Below are positions 11,673 to 23,100 of a DNA stretch of 64,000 bases, piece by piece (position 1 is the first letter of the stretch; every line of letters starts with the position of its first letter). This stretch comes from Stichopus chloronotus (Eukaryota; Echinodermata; Holothuroidea; Aspidochirotida; Stichopodidae). The notes below the pieces were generated by a model, which was not told where the DNA came from, searched no databases, and saw only the letters and a list, made by a program, of their open reading frames with translations. Made by a program: the position numbers and the translations under genes. Location of the stretch: assembly GCA_021234535.1 (NCBI GenBank), contig CM037835.1, positions 9,796,001 to 9,860,000 on the forward strand, written 5' to 3'.

Positions 11673-11982
11673 CTAGCATCCTTTCGCAAACAAATTGTCC
11701 TTCAAGTTTGTTCTTGTTTCTTGATACCTCAGATCAGTTTGTAAACATTTCCTGATCACTCAAGAATGTGTCAATCAATGCGGTTTTGAAGAATAACGGT
11801 CAGCAGTATGGTGGTTCTGTCTGTCGCGAAGTCGACTGAAAAATGCATTTTTGGAGAGAGAACATCATCTGGACAGATCCTGTCAGATCAGTTTTGCCAG
11901 ATAAGGTGTGTTGCAAATATTGGTCTGATCAGCCGTTGTGCACAGATGACAGTGGATTGGTGGTGGTACTCAGTCACTATTA

Positions 11983-12205
11983 TGGGTGATGTCATTGGCT
12001 TAATAGTAGTATCATGATATCATTGATCAGATCTGGCTGATTTCATTGGCTTATATTATGATGTCATTGATCAGATCTTAATGATGTCATTGGTTTATAT
12101 TATGATGTCAATGATCAGATCTTGATGATGTCATTGGTTTATATTTATGATGTCATTGATCAGAACTGGATAATGTCATTGATCAGATCTGGATGATATC
12201 ATTGT
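11983..12205 (+). repeat. ~44-bp tandem repeat in the ACBD5 3' region
   Basis: Four to five imperfect units built from gatgtcattggtttatatta followed by tgatgtcattgatcagatct. TGATCAGATC recurs in each unit. Confidence 0.8.
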
Positions 12206-12980
12206 GTAGTGTTGATCATGTCATCTGCATGATCATGCACAAGTTATTGATTTGATTTTGTTGTTTTTAATTTGTTTTATTGACAATATTAATCGGTGAG
12301 ATAATAATTTCGTTAATATGATCACGTGATGTCATTGTACGGATCACATGACGGTCACTGGTGCTATAATGATGATCCCTTCGTCCTTGCCTTGGTAAGG
12401 ATTTTTTGTTTCAAATATGGTAATGTGATCAGCTTGAGACTGATGATTTTAGTTTTGCAAATTGTAAAAATTTTAAGTTTTACAATATGGAGAGTCATTT
12501 TTCAGTTATGTTGTGATAGCATCTTTGTGCCTGATTTCAGCTGTTGAAGTGCATCTTACAGACTCAGTGGTGTTTTAGTGGTTTGACAGATGCCACTAAT
12601 GTTTACTGTCTGTGACATGTGATTTTAATTTGCCATTGCAGACATACTTCACATAACAGATAACATTAATGAACTGAAAAACATTTTAATTTAATCACCA
12701 TTTGTTTGTTTTTAAAATTAGCACTCTTGATAGCATGTCATTGCTATATATATTTGTGTTAGGTCGTGGTGAGATCAGTGTGTGGGAACAAAGAGTATCG
12801 TGAGGTCCCTGCTAGTGAGTAATCACATGCATACTACGACAGTCGTAGATGAAAGTTCTCTTTGAAATGCTTGTGTATGTGGGAGTTTCTCTTGTGTGAC
12901 TCTAAAGGCAAGCTTGTGAGTTTTGTTACCAGATATCTCAGCCAGGGGTACCTTTGCTTTGGTATGTTATGGTCATCAGA

Positions 12981-13043
12981 AATAAATGTGTGAGTGCCAA
13001 TTATCTAGTACTATCTTATTGTGTTATTTCCGCATCAAATAAA
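12981..13043 (+). terminator. Candidate polyadenylation signals for ACBD5
   Basis: AATAAA at 12981-12986, followed by TGTGTGAGTG, and a second AATAAA at 13038-13043. They are the first canonical signals after the stop codon. Confidence 0.4.
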
Positions 13044-13060
13044 GGTAACAGGTGAAACAG

Positions 13061-16000
13061 TTCAGTGTCACTTTCATCTCTCAATATGTCAAAGTGTCCC
13101 AATGTTATCTATGCATTTGTCCTGAAATTCATGCAAATAATTGAATCCTCAGTAGTGTCACTTCCCTTGTGTGGTCGTAATGGTCAGCAGTAATGGTAGC
13201 CCATTCTTTTATGTATTTACTGTACACTTCCATAACAAAGGATTAATCCCAAAACAAATGCTTGAAAAATTTCACCGTATTGTCAACACTTTATCAGAGT
13301 CACTGCTGGTTATGTGTGCATTATGTTTTTGCTGAACTTGAGACACATCGACCACCGAACATTGGAGAAGGTTGAAACTGACTTTGTTGACATTAGCTGT
13401 GTGTCTCTCTCAATCTGTGTTATATATGTATACGTAATATACATATTGATGTAACAGCACATACTGTGATGTTTTAATTTTTGTTTTTAGGGTTTCATGT
13501 GGTAAGACTGTGTGGTACAGTGTGTAAGACAAGCCACTCCATTGGTAGCCTGCTTACAGCAGGCTATTGTGCGTTTTATAAGTCCAAAAGAAAATCCTAC
13601 TTCATCATTCAAAAGTCAAAAATCCCACTTTCATACTTCTGAGACCTACAGGTGTACAGTAGGGTATATAGAGGGTGCATTATGATTTTTGATAGAGCAC
13701 CATCTGCTAGGGATACTACTACAGCCTCTGCTCCACAGCTGTCACTTTTGGTTGAGTGTCAGAGACCTGCAGGTAATCTCAGAATTGCACTACCTCAGAA
13801 CTAAACTACCACAGAATTGAAATACCCCATGACAAAGTTAGTGATGTTACAGATAATAAATTCTTTCTTAATTATTATAAATGCTGTGAAAAAACAATGC
13901 TTCTTACTAAAAGAAAAAGTGTCAACATTGAACTTTGATGTATTGAAGAACAGTGTCTTCAGTGGTGTTGACCTGTGATGGCCAACAAGAACAATATAAT
14001 TCGTCAGTTCATCACAATCTACATTTTAACCTGAGTGCCTGGTTGCATCCTGTGTGTCACTGGTTATGATGAGTGTGATATTCTGGTCTGTTTTTGAAAG
14101 TTGCATCTAGTTATGATATGTGATATTTTAATGCTGGTGTTTCATGATTTTTTTTTGTACCCTTTTAAACAACAGAGCCCGCAACCAAGATTTTTGATTG
14201 TAACATGACCAAGATTTGGTTTCCTATCATTTATTATGTTTTAACTTTCTTTGAGTTGCCCCAGAAGAATTATCAACATCCTCTTTCTTTTACTGTTTTG
14301 ATTGGAATTGATACTCTCAGAGACAAAGCTACCTTGAATTTCTTATGATGACTAAGCATCTTCTAAAATCGGTGTACTGTATTGAAATGATGACCGTTAG
14401 TATGGTTTCCCTTCTTTTTTACATGTAAGAATTTGTTTTTACATTGCATTCTTGATTATCATCCAAATCAAAATAGGTCCTACAATGACAGGTTTTGAAG
14501 ACATTGTTCCCAGCATTTCCAATGGTAAGATTTTTTATTTTGCCTGTGTTTTATTTGTAGTAGCGTGACATCTCTAACAGACGTGGAACATTTTTCTCTG
14601 GACGTTTCACTGTGGAAACACACAATGCATTTTTTTTTTTATTGTCGGTGGAAGTCAGAGGTCATTCAAGTCAGCAGGAAACAAATGTTTGTTGACTTCA
14701 TGAAACTCATAATGTCAAGAGACGCTAGATTGTAAAGAGATTTTGTGGTTGGTTATGAGTTGGATCTACCTCAATGATTGAGAAAAAAAATTAATTGAAG
14801 GTCAAAGTTTAGGCGAGTCTCACATAATGTGAAATGTGGGATTTGCCACTGTGAGCAAAGATCTTCCCTTCAGTATTATTTGAAAATCAAAACGGAATGT
14901 TGCCGAAAATCAGTCCATGAAATTTCTCTCCTGGTAATTAGTGTCTTTGATGCATTTTTGGGTGACAAGTCAAACAGTTGTAGATCAGCTAAGTGCAATT
15001 CATGAATCCCCTTGTCACTAAAAAAGAGTCAATGGAAAAGTTCTGTTTGATGAGAGAAAACACAGAGAGGGCAAATGGATGAGTGAATGGTCCCTTTGTT
15101 CACATTATTAGCAGCATTCTGTTGTGGAATATAGCTTTTATGACGTGACCGTCGTCGAGGGATTTGACGAGGTAGATGTAACACGAACAAAGTTTGACAT
15201 TTATGCATAGTTGTACATTCAGGCCTATGCGTGAGGGGAAAAAGATGTAAAATAATAAAAAAAAAGTTTGAAAACTCAATTACATGAAAGCACTAAAATC
15301 AAGCACTGTATCCATCAAAAATGCGATCGAACAATATAGCAGCTGAAATGTTACCTAGTATTCCATAGGGATGCCATTCTCGTCTTATATCTAGGTGCTT
15401 TAACAAAGGGGGAACCACCTGGAGTACAATTACATGCACTTAGCGAAAGCTGTGGGGCTCATGTGACTTGTCCATGACAATATTGAATGAAGAAACTGCA
15501 TTGAAGGCAAAATTAAAGTTATATTGAAATCAAGTGAGAATTAAATATTAATTGGAAGATGGAGGGTGGGGTGGTGAATTAGGCTAGCCTTGAGGTTGTA
15601 AATGATCTTATATAGGCATTGGCTATTTCTGGTGAAAGTATATTTAGGCGTATATTGAGTAACTGCTAGAATGAAATTGGAGAAGGGCTTGGTGTGTTTA
15701 TAGCTACATTAGATTTGACTTTTAAACAGTTTAAAGCTGCTCTGTAGTAGAGATGTTAATGAAACCTGGGAACACTATAAAGGTCTTTTTACCTCAGATT
15801 GTCTCTTGTACCTCCTATATATAGAGGTCCAAATCTGGTCACATTTGATCAAATTCTTCACCAGGGATGTCAGACTTTTCTTTTGATCAGCTGGGGCAGC
15901 CTTTGGAAAAGCCAGGAAGTATAAAGTTGGTCAAAAGAAGGTTTTTAATAGTGTGACAAAATAGGACAAGTCTAATTTAACAAAAATAGGGGGTTAGTGT

Positions 16001-16782
16001 GATGGTATGTGTTTGCTTGAACAGGTGCCTAGGGGTGGTACTTCCACTGCTCATCACATTTGCATGTATAGGCTATCATGCACAAAATTTATGTGTAAAC
16101 GAATTTATGTTTTTTGTTGAGGAAGAAGAGGGCACCTTGCTGCCTGTTTGCAGAGGGGCAGCTACCACCACTGCCTCCGCTGGTCCAGCATCCATGTTCT
16201 TCACCCCACCATTCATCTCTGTTTGATGTGTCAATTCTCAAAAATGTACAGTTAGAAACACTGAAGAAATTACACTTCAGTGTGTCTTACCAATTCTCTG
16301 TTAGACTTTAGATAAAACTCTTTACACCTTCCCATATAATTTAAAAGAATATTTTTGTCTCATTGAACAAAATAATTATGAAAACTTGTTCTTGTGTGGA
16401 TATATTCTGGACATATTTGGTCATTGTTACATTTTTACTATAAAGCCTGCTTGTTCCATAATTCTTCCCTAATTCGTCTATGTTTTACTGTCACCTTTCT
16501 TCCATTTAACCCATCACAATTCTCCCTATTACCACCACTTACTGAAATCTTCTCCCTTTGAATTTCCTCATGCTACAATCCATACCATACATTTTCATCT
16601 TTACCTGTGAATTTTATGCAAGTGAACAGTGTTCCGGGGGGGGTTCTAATGTGCAATAATTTGTATGTATAATCTAGTTGATATGTGTCACCTAAAGAAA
16701 AAAAAAGCATTTTGTATAATAATGAAAGAAAAAAATGGAACATGTTCCATATATGGAAATGTGATCCATTCATTAATGAGAG
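13061..16782. other. Non-coding stretch downstream of ACBD5
   Basis: No recognisable gene or element. One small open segment (about 14488-14524, MTGFEDIVPSISN) lies between an AG and a GT but matches nothing I recognise. The region could be extended 3' UTR if the signal at 16783 is used. Confidence 0.4.
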
Positions 16783-16815
16783 AATAAAGGTTGAAAGAAA
16801 TGTGGTGTGTGTGTT
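16783..16815 (+). terminator. Candidate distal polyadenylation signal
   Basis: AATAAA at 16783-16788, followed about 15 bases later by the GT-rich run TGTGGTGTGTGTGTT: a good hexamer plus downstream-element pair on the + strand. Confidence 0.4.
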
Positions 16816-17218
16816 ATTTTAATTTTTGGTATGTGTAGTGTTTAATGTAATTTCTTCAAATGATTTGCTTTTATTATTTGTTACAGTATATGTTTGCCAA
16901 TGTTTTCTTACTTTTCTTTTTCTTCTTTTTGTGTGCCTTCACATCCAGTTTTCAGTTCATCAGTGACTTAAAACGGAACCGGACTTCGAGGGCGAATATG
17001 TTACATACCTGTGAGGCTGCGACTGTCACTGCTTATGACCCTTCTCTCTAATTTTTTTTTTTAATACTGTGTGGAACACCATCATAATGCAGGCCACGTT
17101 ATGTACTTTTGAAACCAGAAAATTTTTATCTGTCCATCAGCAGGGCTATATTGGATGAATAATGCAAGGAAAGGATATCCTTGATAGTCTCCAAATGGTA
17201 TGGTTGGTAGTGGTAATG

Positions 17219-17336
17219 TATATGATTGATAGTATTAATGATATGATTGATAGTATAAAGGATATGATTGATAGTATGAAGGATATGATTGATAGTATAA
17301 AGGATATGATTGATAGTATAAAGGATATGATTGATA
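17219..17336 (+). repeat. 21-bp minisatellite
   Basis: Five full units plus 13 bases of gatatgattgatagtataaa(g), with few differences between units. The unit length is divisible by 3 and free of stops on both strands in some frames, so it makes spurious reading frames (DMIDSIK repeats). Confidence 0.92.
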
Positions 17337-18584
17337 CAGGAATATGAGTTACCGACAACATTGTTGAATGAATAGTTGATTTAGGATTCTGGCTTTCACC
17401 TTGTTGATAACACATTGGTAGCTTTCAAAAAGGTTTCAACTTTATCAACAAGTTTGAAGTCTCAATTGTGTAGCACGAAAACAGCTATCCACTCTTGTGT
17501 CTCCACAAAGCCTAACTCTGCTAAAATCAACTTTGTATCTTAAAGGAGGATATGGAGTTGTAAAATAGATCTCACATAACTTTTGAACTTTATTTCTCCA
17601 AATCGAGTAGAAGCATACCTACTTAACAGATTTGTGGTAAAGAATGATCTACCAATGACAAATTTTGTTAGAGAGCACCCCAGTAGAGAGACAAAACCGT
17701 TACTATTTGAATTTTTCCGATGATGTGGCCTGCAAGATAATATTCATGAGTATGTCTTTTATGTCTTCCCCTAGCTTGAACATGGACTGTTGTTTTGTCG
17801 AAGGTAGTCAATGTTTACATGGACTCTGCAGGTAGACATAGATTGTTTTCAATCAACAACATTCCTCCTACAAAGTTAAGGGGAGGCATAAAACACAATA
17901 TAGCAAGCTAATGGCAAGTAGTAAGCTTTGCCCTTGTTGAGTGTAGTAGTATTGGGACAAAGACTGCAGTTAATGAATTTAAACTCAATTACAGCCTCTT
18001 GCTTTAACACTTCGCTGTCAAGAGGCAAAAGGAAATAATTAAAGTATTGGAACTTAAGTTTTCCTGTGAAAAGATTGAAAGTCTGTAAAAATTAAGGGAC
18101 TTTTTCTTGCTCTCTTCGTGTAAACCAGTAGATTGAAGTAATACTCCCCTTCCAGTGGTCGTTTTAGGAAATCAAGGGGCCAGAAAGTGCTGTAAGGGGG
18201 TGCCAAGTGAGCGTTTGAAAAAAAAAAGGAGATACAAAATAAAATATAACCCGGAGCTGTAAAAGGCAAAAACATTAGTTTTCACAATAACTTGTCAATT
18301 ATTTTTCCCATTTCCTCATTTCCATCTTTATTTTTCAATTTACACAAATTACTACCCAAGGTGCTTCGGAATTTAATCCAAGTCGTGCAATTTTTTCTCA
18401 CTAGATTTCTACATATTGACCAGCCGACATGTTCATGTGTAATACTGTTCGAATATATGCAGCAATAAAGCCCTGCGTAGTAGTAGTGAGATCAATCAGA
18501 AAATATGTAGGCCTGTTTGATGACATAGTGGGGAAGTGGCAGTTTCCCAACGCCATTCTGTGAAAGGGGACACCAGGCAAAAGA

Positions 18585-18655
18585 AAACCAGACAGATAGG
18601 CAGATAGACAGACAGTTAGACAGACAGATAGATAGACGGATAGACAGAATGAAAC
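18585..18655. repeat. GACA/GATA microsatellite
   Basis: An imperfect run of gacagata / gacagaca words. On the - strand it lies downstream of the retrotransposon remnant and may be its 3' tail. Confidence 0.75.
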
Positions 18656-19030
18656 ATTAAAAGTGCAAAAGAACAAAAAGACAATGCGATCAAAGTACGA
18701 GATAAGAGAATGATGATATAAAAATAAACAGTACGTAGAGACAGAATCTACAAAAACAAGTCACAAGAAATCCCAAAACTATATTAAATAAGCCACAGAA
18801 ATAAAGACACAATAAGCAAAAGCTATGAAAAAGATGCTATAAAAAGCAGAAGATTCGAAAAAAACAAGCTACCGAAAGGCATCCTTTCGCTACTAAAACA
18901 TCCGACATAAAAACAAACCGACGAAGGACAAGCTACACAAAAAAATCAACATGAAAAACACAGCCACATATAAAAGCAACAGGGAATAAAAATAAGACGA
19001 AGACAAAAGTAGGTTGATAGTAATAGACAT

Positions 19031-19369
19031 CTACCGATGAACGCTTTGATTAAAGATCCATATTGCACTAGGTAAAACAGAATTTCTGTAACGATTGGTA
19101 ACAGTCACAGGCAGAGCAAGTCTACCAGTGCCCCTCTTAGAAAGCTTATCTATAAAATGTTTGTTGAGTGGATGGCTGAAATCACTTAGAAGATAGTCTA
19201 ATTTAGTTTCAAGAACGCACTGGTAGACCTGGTCAACTTCTTTCAGGTTTCTCCCCACCACCACCACCACTTCTGAAGCTTTTTTAATAATTCTTACAAA
19301 GAGAAATACTGAGTTTTTCCTACTTGGCGTAGAACTCTTTCTGACATTCAAATTTTCTGACAGACTCAT
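19031..19369 (-). pseudogene. Remnant of a non-LTR retrotransposon polyprotein (C-terminal part)
   Basis: A 112-codon open frame on the - strand. It contains SHPLNKHFIDKLSKRGTGR then TNRYRNSVLPSAIWIFNQ. The pattern HPL...(S/R)...R...TNR(Y/F)(R/K)xSxxPxAIxxxN is typical of the conserved segment at the very C-terminus of reverse-transcriptase polyproteins of CR1/L2-type non-LTR elements in invertebrates. The catalytic RT domain is absent. Downstream on the same strand an A/T-rich region leads to a microsatellite, as in 5'-truncated copies. The family is assigned from memory, so the clade is uncertain. Confidence 0.5.
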
Positions 19370-19852
19370 TCTCAGTGGGTTTTAGTTAAATCAGTTCCCT
19401 GTGTATGATGTAATGCTCCATAAATAATTGCTCAAAATAGTAAACTATTACATGTAAAATGTCATTCAAATGTATCACGTGATCCGCTTTAATTTCCCCC
19501 CTGCAAATGCTCAATTTAATTTGTTGATTGACTTTCGGCTTCTCTACACTGATAAATTTGATGAACATGTCTCAAACGGTATTTCAAAAGTAGGTGGCAT
19601 CTTAATTTGAGTAACAAGTACAGTTTGGGTGTTACGACCTCCAGTGGTTTAGCTGGCAAGTGTTTAAGTGATATCAAATTTGGAAGTAGTTACATTATTG
19701 CTTTGGCATGATTTTCCGAAAACTTCATACAGAAGACTTAAAAGCGGTCATCTTAGCTGTTTTTGTTTGCCGGTGCGTTTGTTATAGTTTAGTTTCCGCA
19801 CATACGTGACGCTACCAATCAGAGGAGTTCGTTTTTTATATTCGGAACCAAA

Positions 19853-20108
19853 ATGAGCAACGAAATCGACTTTTTGCCAGTTTTTGAGGAAACAACTAGC
19901 CGATTTTCGGAGGCATCCTCCACCACACACGAGATGCTGAACCTCGAAGAACATCCGAGGCTCTCGACGGAAAATTTGGTGGAGATCACAGCTCTTACGT
20001 TTGTTGTGATTTTCGGCACCGTCGGGAATATCCTTGTAGTCTTCGTCTATTCGTCAAAGGATCAACTGCAAAGGAGTTCGTCACTGTGTATGCTAAACTT
20101 GGCAATCG
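19853..20108 (+). CDS. GPCR exon 1: N-terminus, TM1, first loop, start of TM2
   Basis: ATG in context accaaaATGa, 256 nt, donor ATCG|gtgagt at 20109. The first 40 residues are acidic and Ser/Thr-rich with no N-x-S/T sequon and no signal peptide. TM1 is about residues 42-64, with GN at the 1.50 position. The exon ends in LNLAIG, splitting the codon before the TM2 aspartate. Confidence 0.85.
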
Positions 20109-23100
20109 GTGAGTGTTTGATGTATTACGAAATTGAGCCTACAGAGCCAGCGAACACGATGAAGGTGATTTATTACGTGGAATAGTCTAGAGAAAAAATC
20201 CAAATCATGCCAAAAATGTCTCTATGTGAACTTAAGGTGATTCTCCATATGTAGGGCTAACTCCACAAATAAGTATGTAGTCATGCTCTGACGTTATTTC
20301 ATTTTGTATTTTGAAGGATTGTGACGACCTAATCCAGAAGGGGACGCACCCTACGCACACCCTTTCCTTTTTCCGATGACCAACGATTTCTTTTTTTTTA
20401 AACGAAATGAGCAAATAGGGTCTCGATATGGAAAATGTGCTCCCCCTTCTCTGGAAGATCGCATCTAGAGTTAAAATTTTCTTGAAGAGGAACCCTGGCG
20501 TCGCGCCTTCTGTGCCGTGCGTGCGCCCATTTTTTTTTTTTTCAAAATCCTAGATCGGCCCCTGATTGGAATTTTGTGACGTATACGTCAAAGTTCCAGT
20601 ACCGTGGCTGCTGCACATCACCTCTGCACAGTTTAACCACTAATCACTTGAAGTCTGGAATATTGTTCTAAGTTTTACTTAAATGCCAATTCGTTACCCG
20701 GCTTAATTCACCCACCCACCCACCTACCCACTCCACCCATCTGATAGGGAGAAGGGGAATGGTGAGTCAGTTGCTCATTGGTCCATTCTTCTTGTGATTT
20801 GAAGACGTATCAACTATGAATCTAAAAAAAAAGATAAAAGTAAAATGCGACAACTTGGACGCAAGTATCGAGTTTGTGACTATTCGAAAAACTGTTTGCA
20901 AATCTTGATATTCATGCCGCTTTGACGGATTTTACATTGATAAGGTTAGACAAGTTCCGATCTGCAAGCTACAACATATCTCGTAGCGATTATGTAGGAA
21001 TGGCGGAGATCATAAGTTGACTGAGCAGATCTTGAACGAGGTCAAAGTTTTCCAAATTTATTAGTTTTATTATTTAAGAGACCTTTATTTCATATGTTAT
21101 AAGGTTGTGCTCTACGTGGACGAGGGCAGTTTCCTCGTAATTCTCAGTAATATATAACCGTAATTAAGAAATGAGCCATATAATTTGATAATATGAAAGT
21201 CATATATGCAGGAGACTCAATTACTGCAACTGCAAATTAATTATACCATAACGATTTAAAGTCACTTTACACTAGGCTTGACGCTACTCGATAAAAGCGT
21301 CGCGTAGCGATATTTTTGCGTCCACACTACAGGCGACTTTTATCGCTCGGCGAGTTTTTCTTTGTCCAGTCGATCGTGTGATTTTACGGAGGGCAACGAT
21401 TGGTCGCAAGAAAAACAACGTCCAAGAAGTGACAAAAATTCATTTTTTTTTTACTCCATTTTTTTTATTGCCGGTAGTAGCCGAGTCGCCTCATATCGCT
21501 TAGTGTGAAAATGACCGCATTAGCAATGACTTTATTTCAATTTTTTATCTCGTCGTATCGCATCGTATCGATCCTAGTGCAAAAGGGCCTATGTTAAAGC
21601 GGAATAGGGCGTTTGTCTTACAGAAAACAACCACTTTTAAAACCAATGTTCGTGAACATAGAATGATAGGTTATTCAGTAAGAAAGGACAGTAGCCATCT
21701 TTTCAAGAAATAAGTTTCTCACAGGTAGAAATTCCAGCTATTTGTTGCTCAACACTAATTTGTTCACTCAAACTTTTCAAAATTCAAATGATGCATCTTT
21801 CATTACTCGTCACATGCATGATGTTTTGAGAAGATGAAGCGTTGGCAGATGTTAATTGATGAGACTGAAGCGCTTAACAATGATCAAAGATATTTTTCTG
21901 TGTGTCATATTTTTGTATTTTAAGCTCCATATTTCCCTTTAAAGTAAATTGTGTACTTATGGTCATCGTTATGTTGTTGACTATCGGCCTTCTCGTGCCC
22001 CTCTCATGATAGTCATGCGGAGTTGAACTCATCCAAGATTATACGATCATGTAGAGTTGATAAGGGAAGAACCCAAAATTGCAGCCTACTTAAGATACAT
22101 CCACCCAGTCCTCACAAAATGTACATAATGTGCTGAAATCATCTCTCGAGAAGACCTTTTCTGCATGATAGAACATGACGTGAAATCCATATATTCCATA
22201 CTGGTTAGGGCATGTCCCTCTCGAGAAGACATTAACATACATGATATCATGTGAGGATTGGCTGATGTATACAGCCAATCCTGTCATGATATCATAATGT
22301 TTAATCCCTTGTTGTAAGGATTGTCTGTATACATTGCTGCATATTCATTTAAATTAGATTTGGTGAATGACGTCATAAGATGTTCCTCTCAGTAGAACGT
22401 TGAACACACATAGCACATATACTTTAATTACAATGTTTCTGAAATTTCTTTGACTAATTTTCCCTCTAAAGTTTTAATTTTACGTAACGAAAAATTACAA
22501 GAAAATGCTGAGAAAATATATTAGCAGTATAGTAAAATATATTTACACACGCAGAAACGAAAATTCTGAGTAAATTCGCAAATGTGTTCCGTATGAAAAG
22601 GTTCGGGCCCACTAGAAAATCAACAGTGAATTGACTATGGTATATATTTAAAAAAAAAATGTCATGTGCAAGATCTCTTCAGACAAGGAGCTGGTTTTCC
22701 ATTAATCGGTTTTTCTCTGTCGATTCGTCTTCAGTCATCCGCAAAAGGCTCCTCTTTAGTAAAATAATTATTATCCTCTCCATCTGCCCGCTTTACGTCA
22801 TCAGTCACCGCTCATCCATAGTATATGTCTCCGATTTAATGACTCATTGATCCATATTTTGCAGATTTGTACGAGCGTCAAATAACGAAAAGACGTGTAC
22901 ACCTTGCTATTAATTTTCAATGTTTCCCTTTAAAAGGGAGATTTTAATCGTATTGATTGTGTCGCATTAATGAAAATGGATAATTATCCACGTGAAATGA
23001 CGACCAAGTGGACCAACCTATGATGTGCTGCCGATTAGATTACGGGTGTATGAAAAAGTAAGATTAGGCTCCATCCCTCTACACCCCTTCTTCCCTATTT

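Larger units (their letters stand above)
11673..13060 (+). other. ACBD5: Probable 3' untranslated region of ACBD5
   Basis: This follows the stop codon and has no coding potential. It contains the 44-bp tandem repeat at about 11983-12205 and two AATAAA signals near 12981 and 13038 with GT-rich sequence just downstream. The true cleavage site needs transcript data. Confidence 0.5.

Noticed and set aside
14462..14530. Possible small exon (GPTMTGFEDIVPSISN) between aaaatag and gtaaga
   Set aside because: Too short, no matching neighbour exon or known family, and it lies beyond candidate ACBD5 poly(A) signals.
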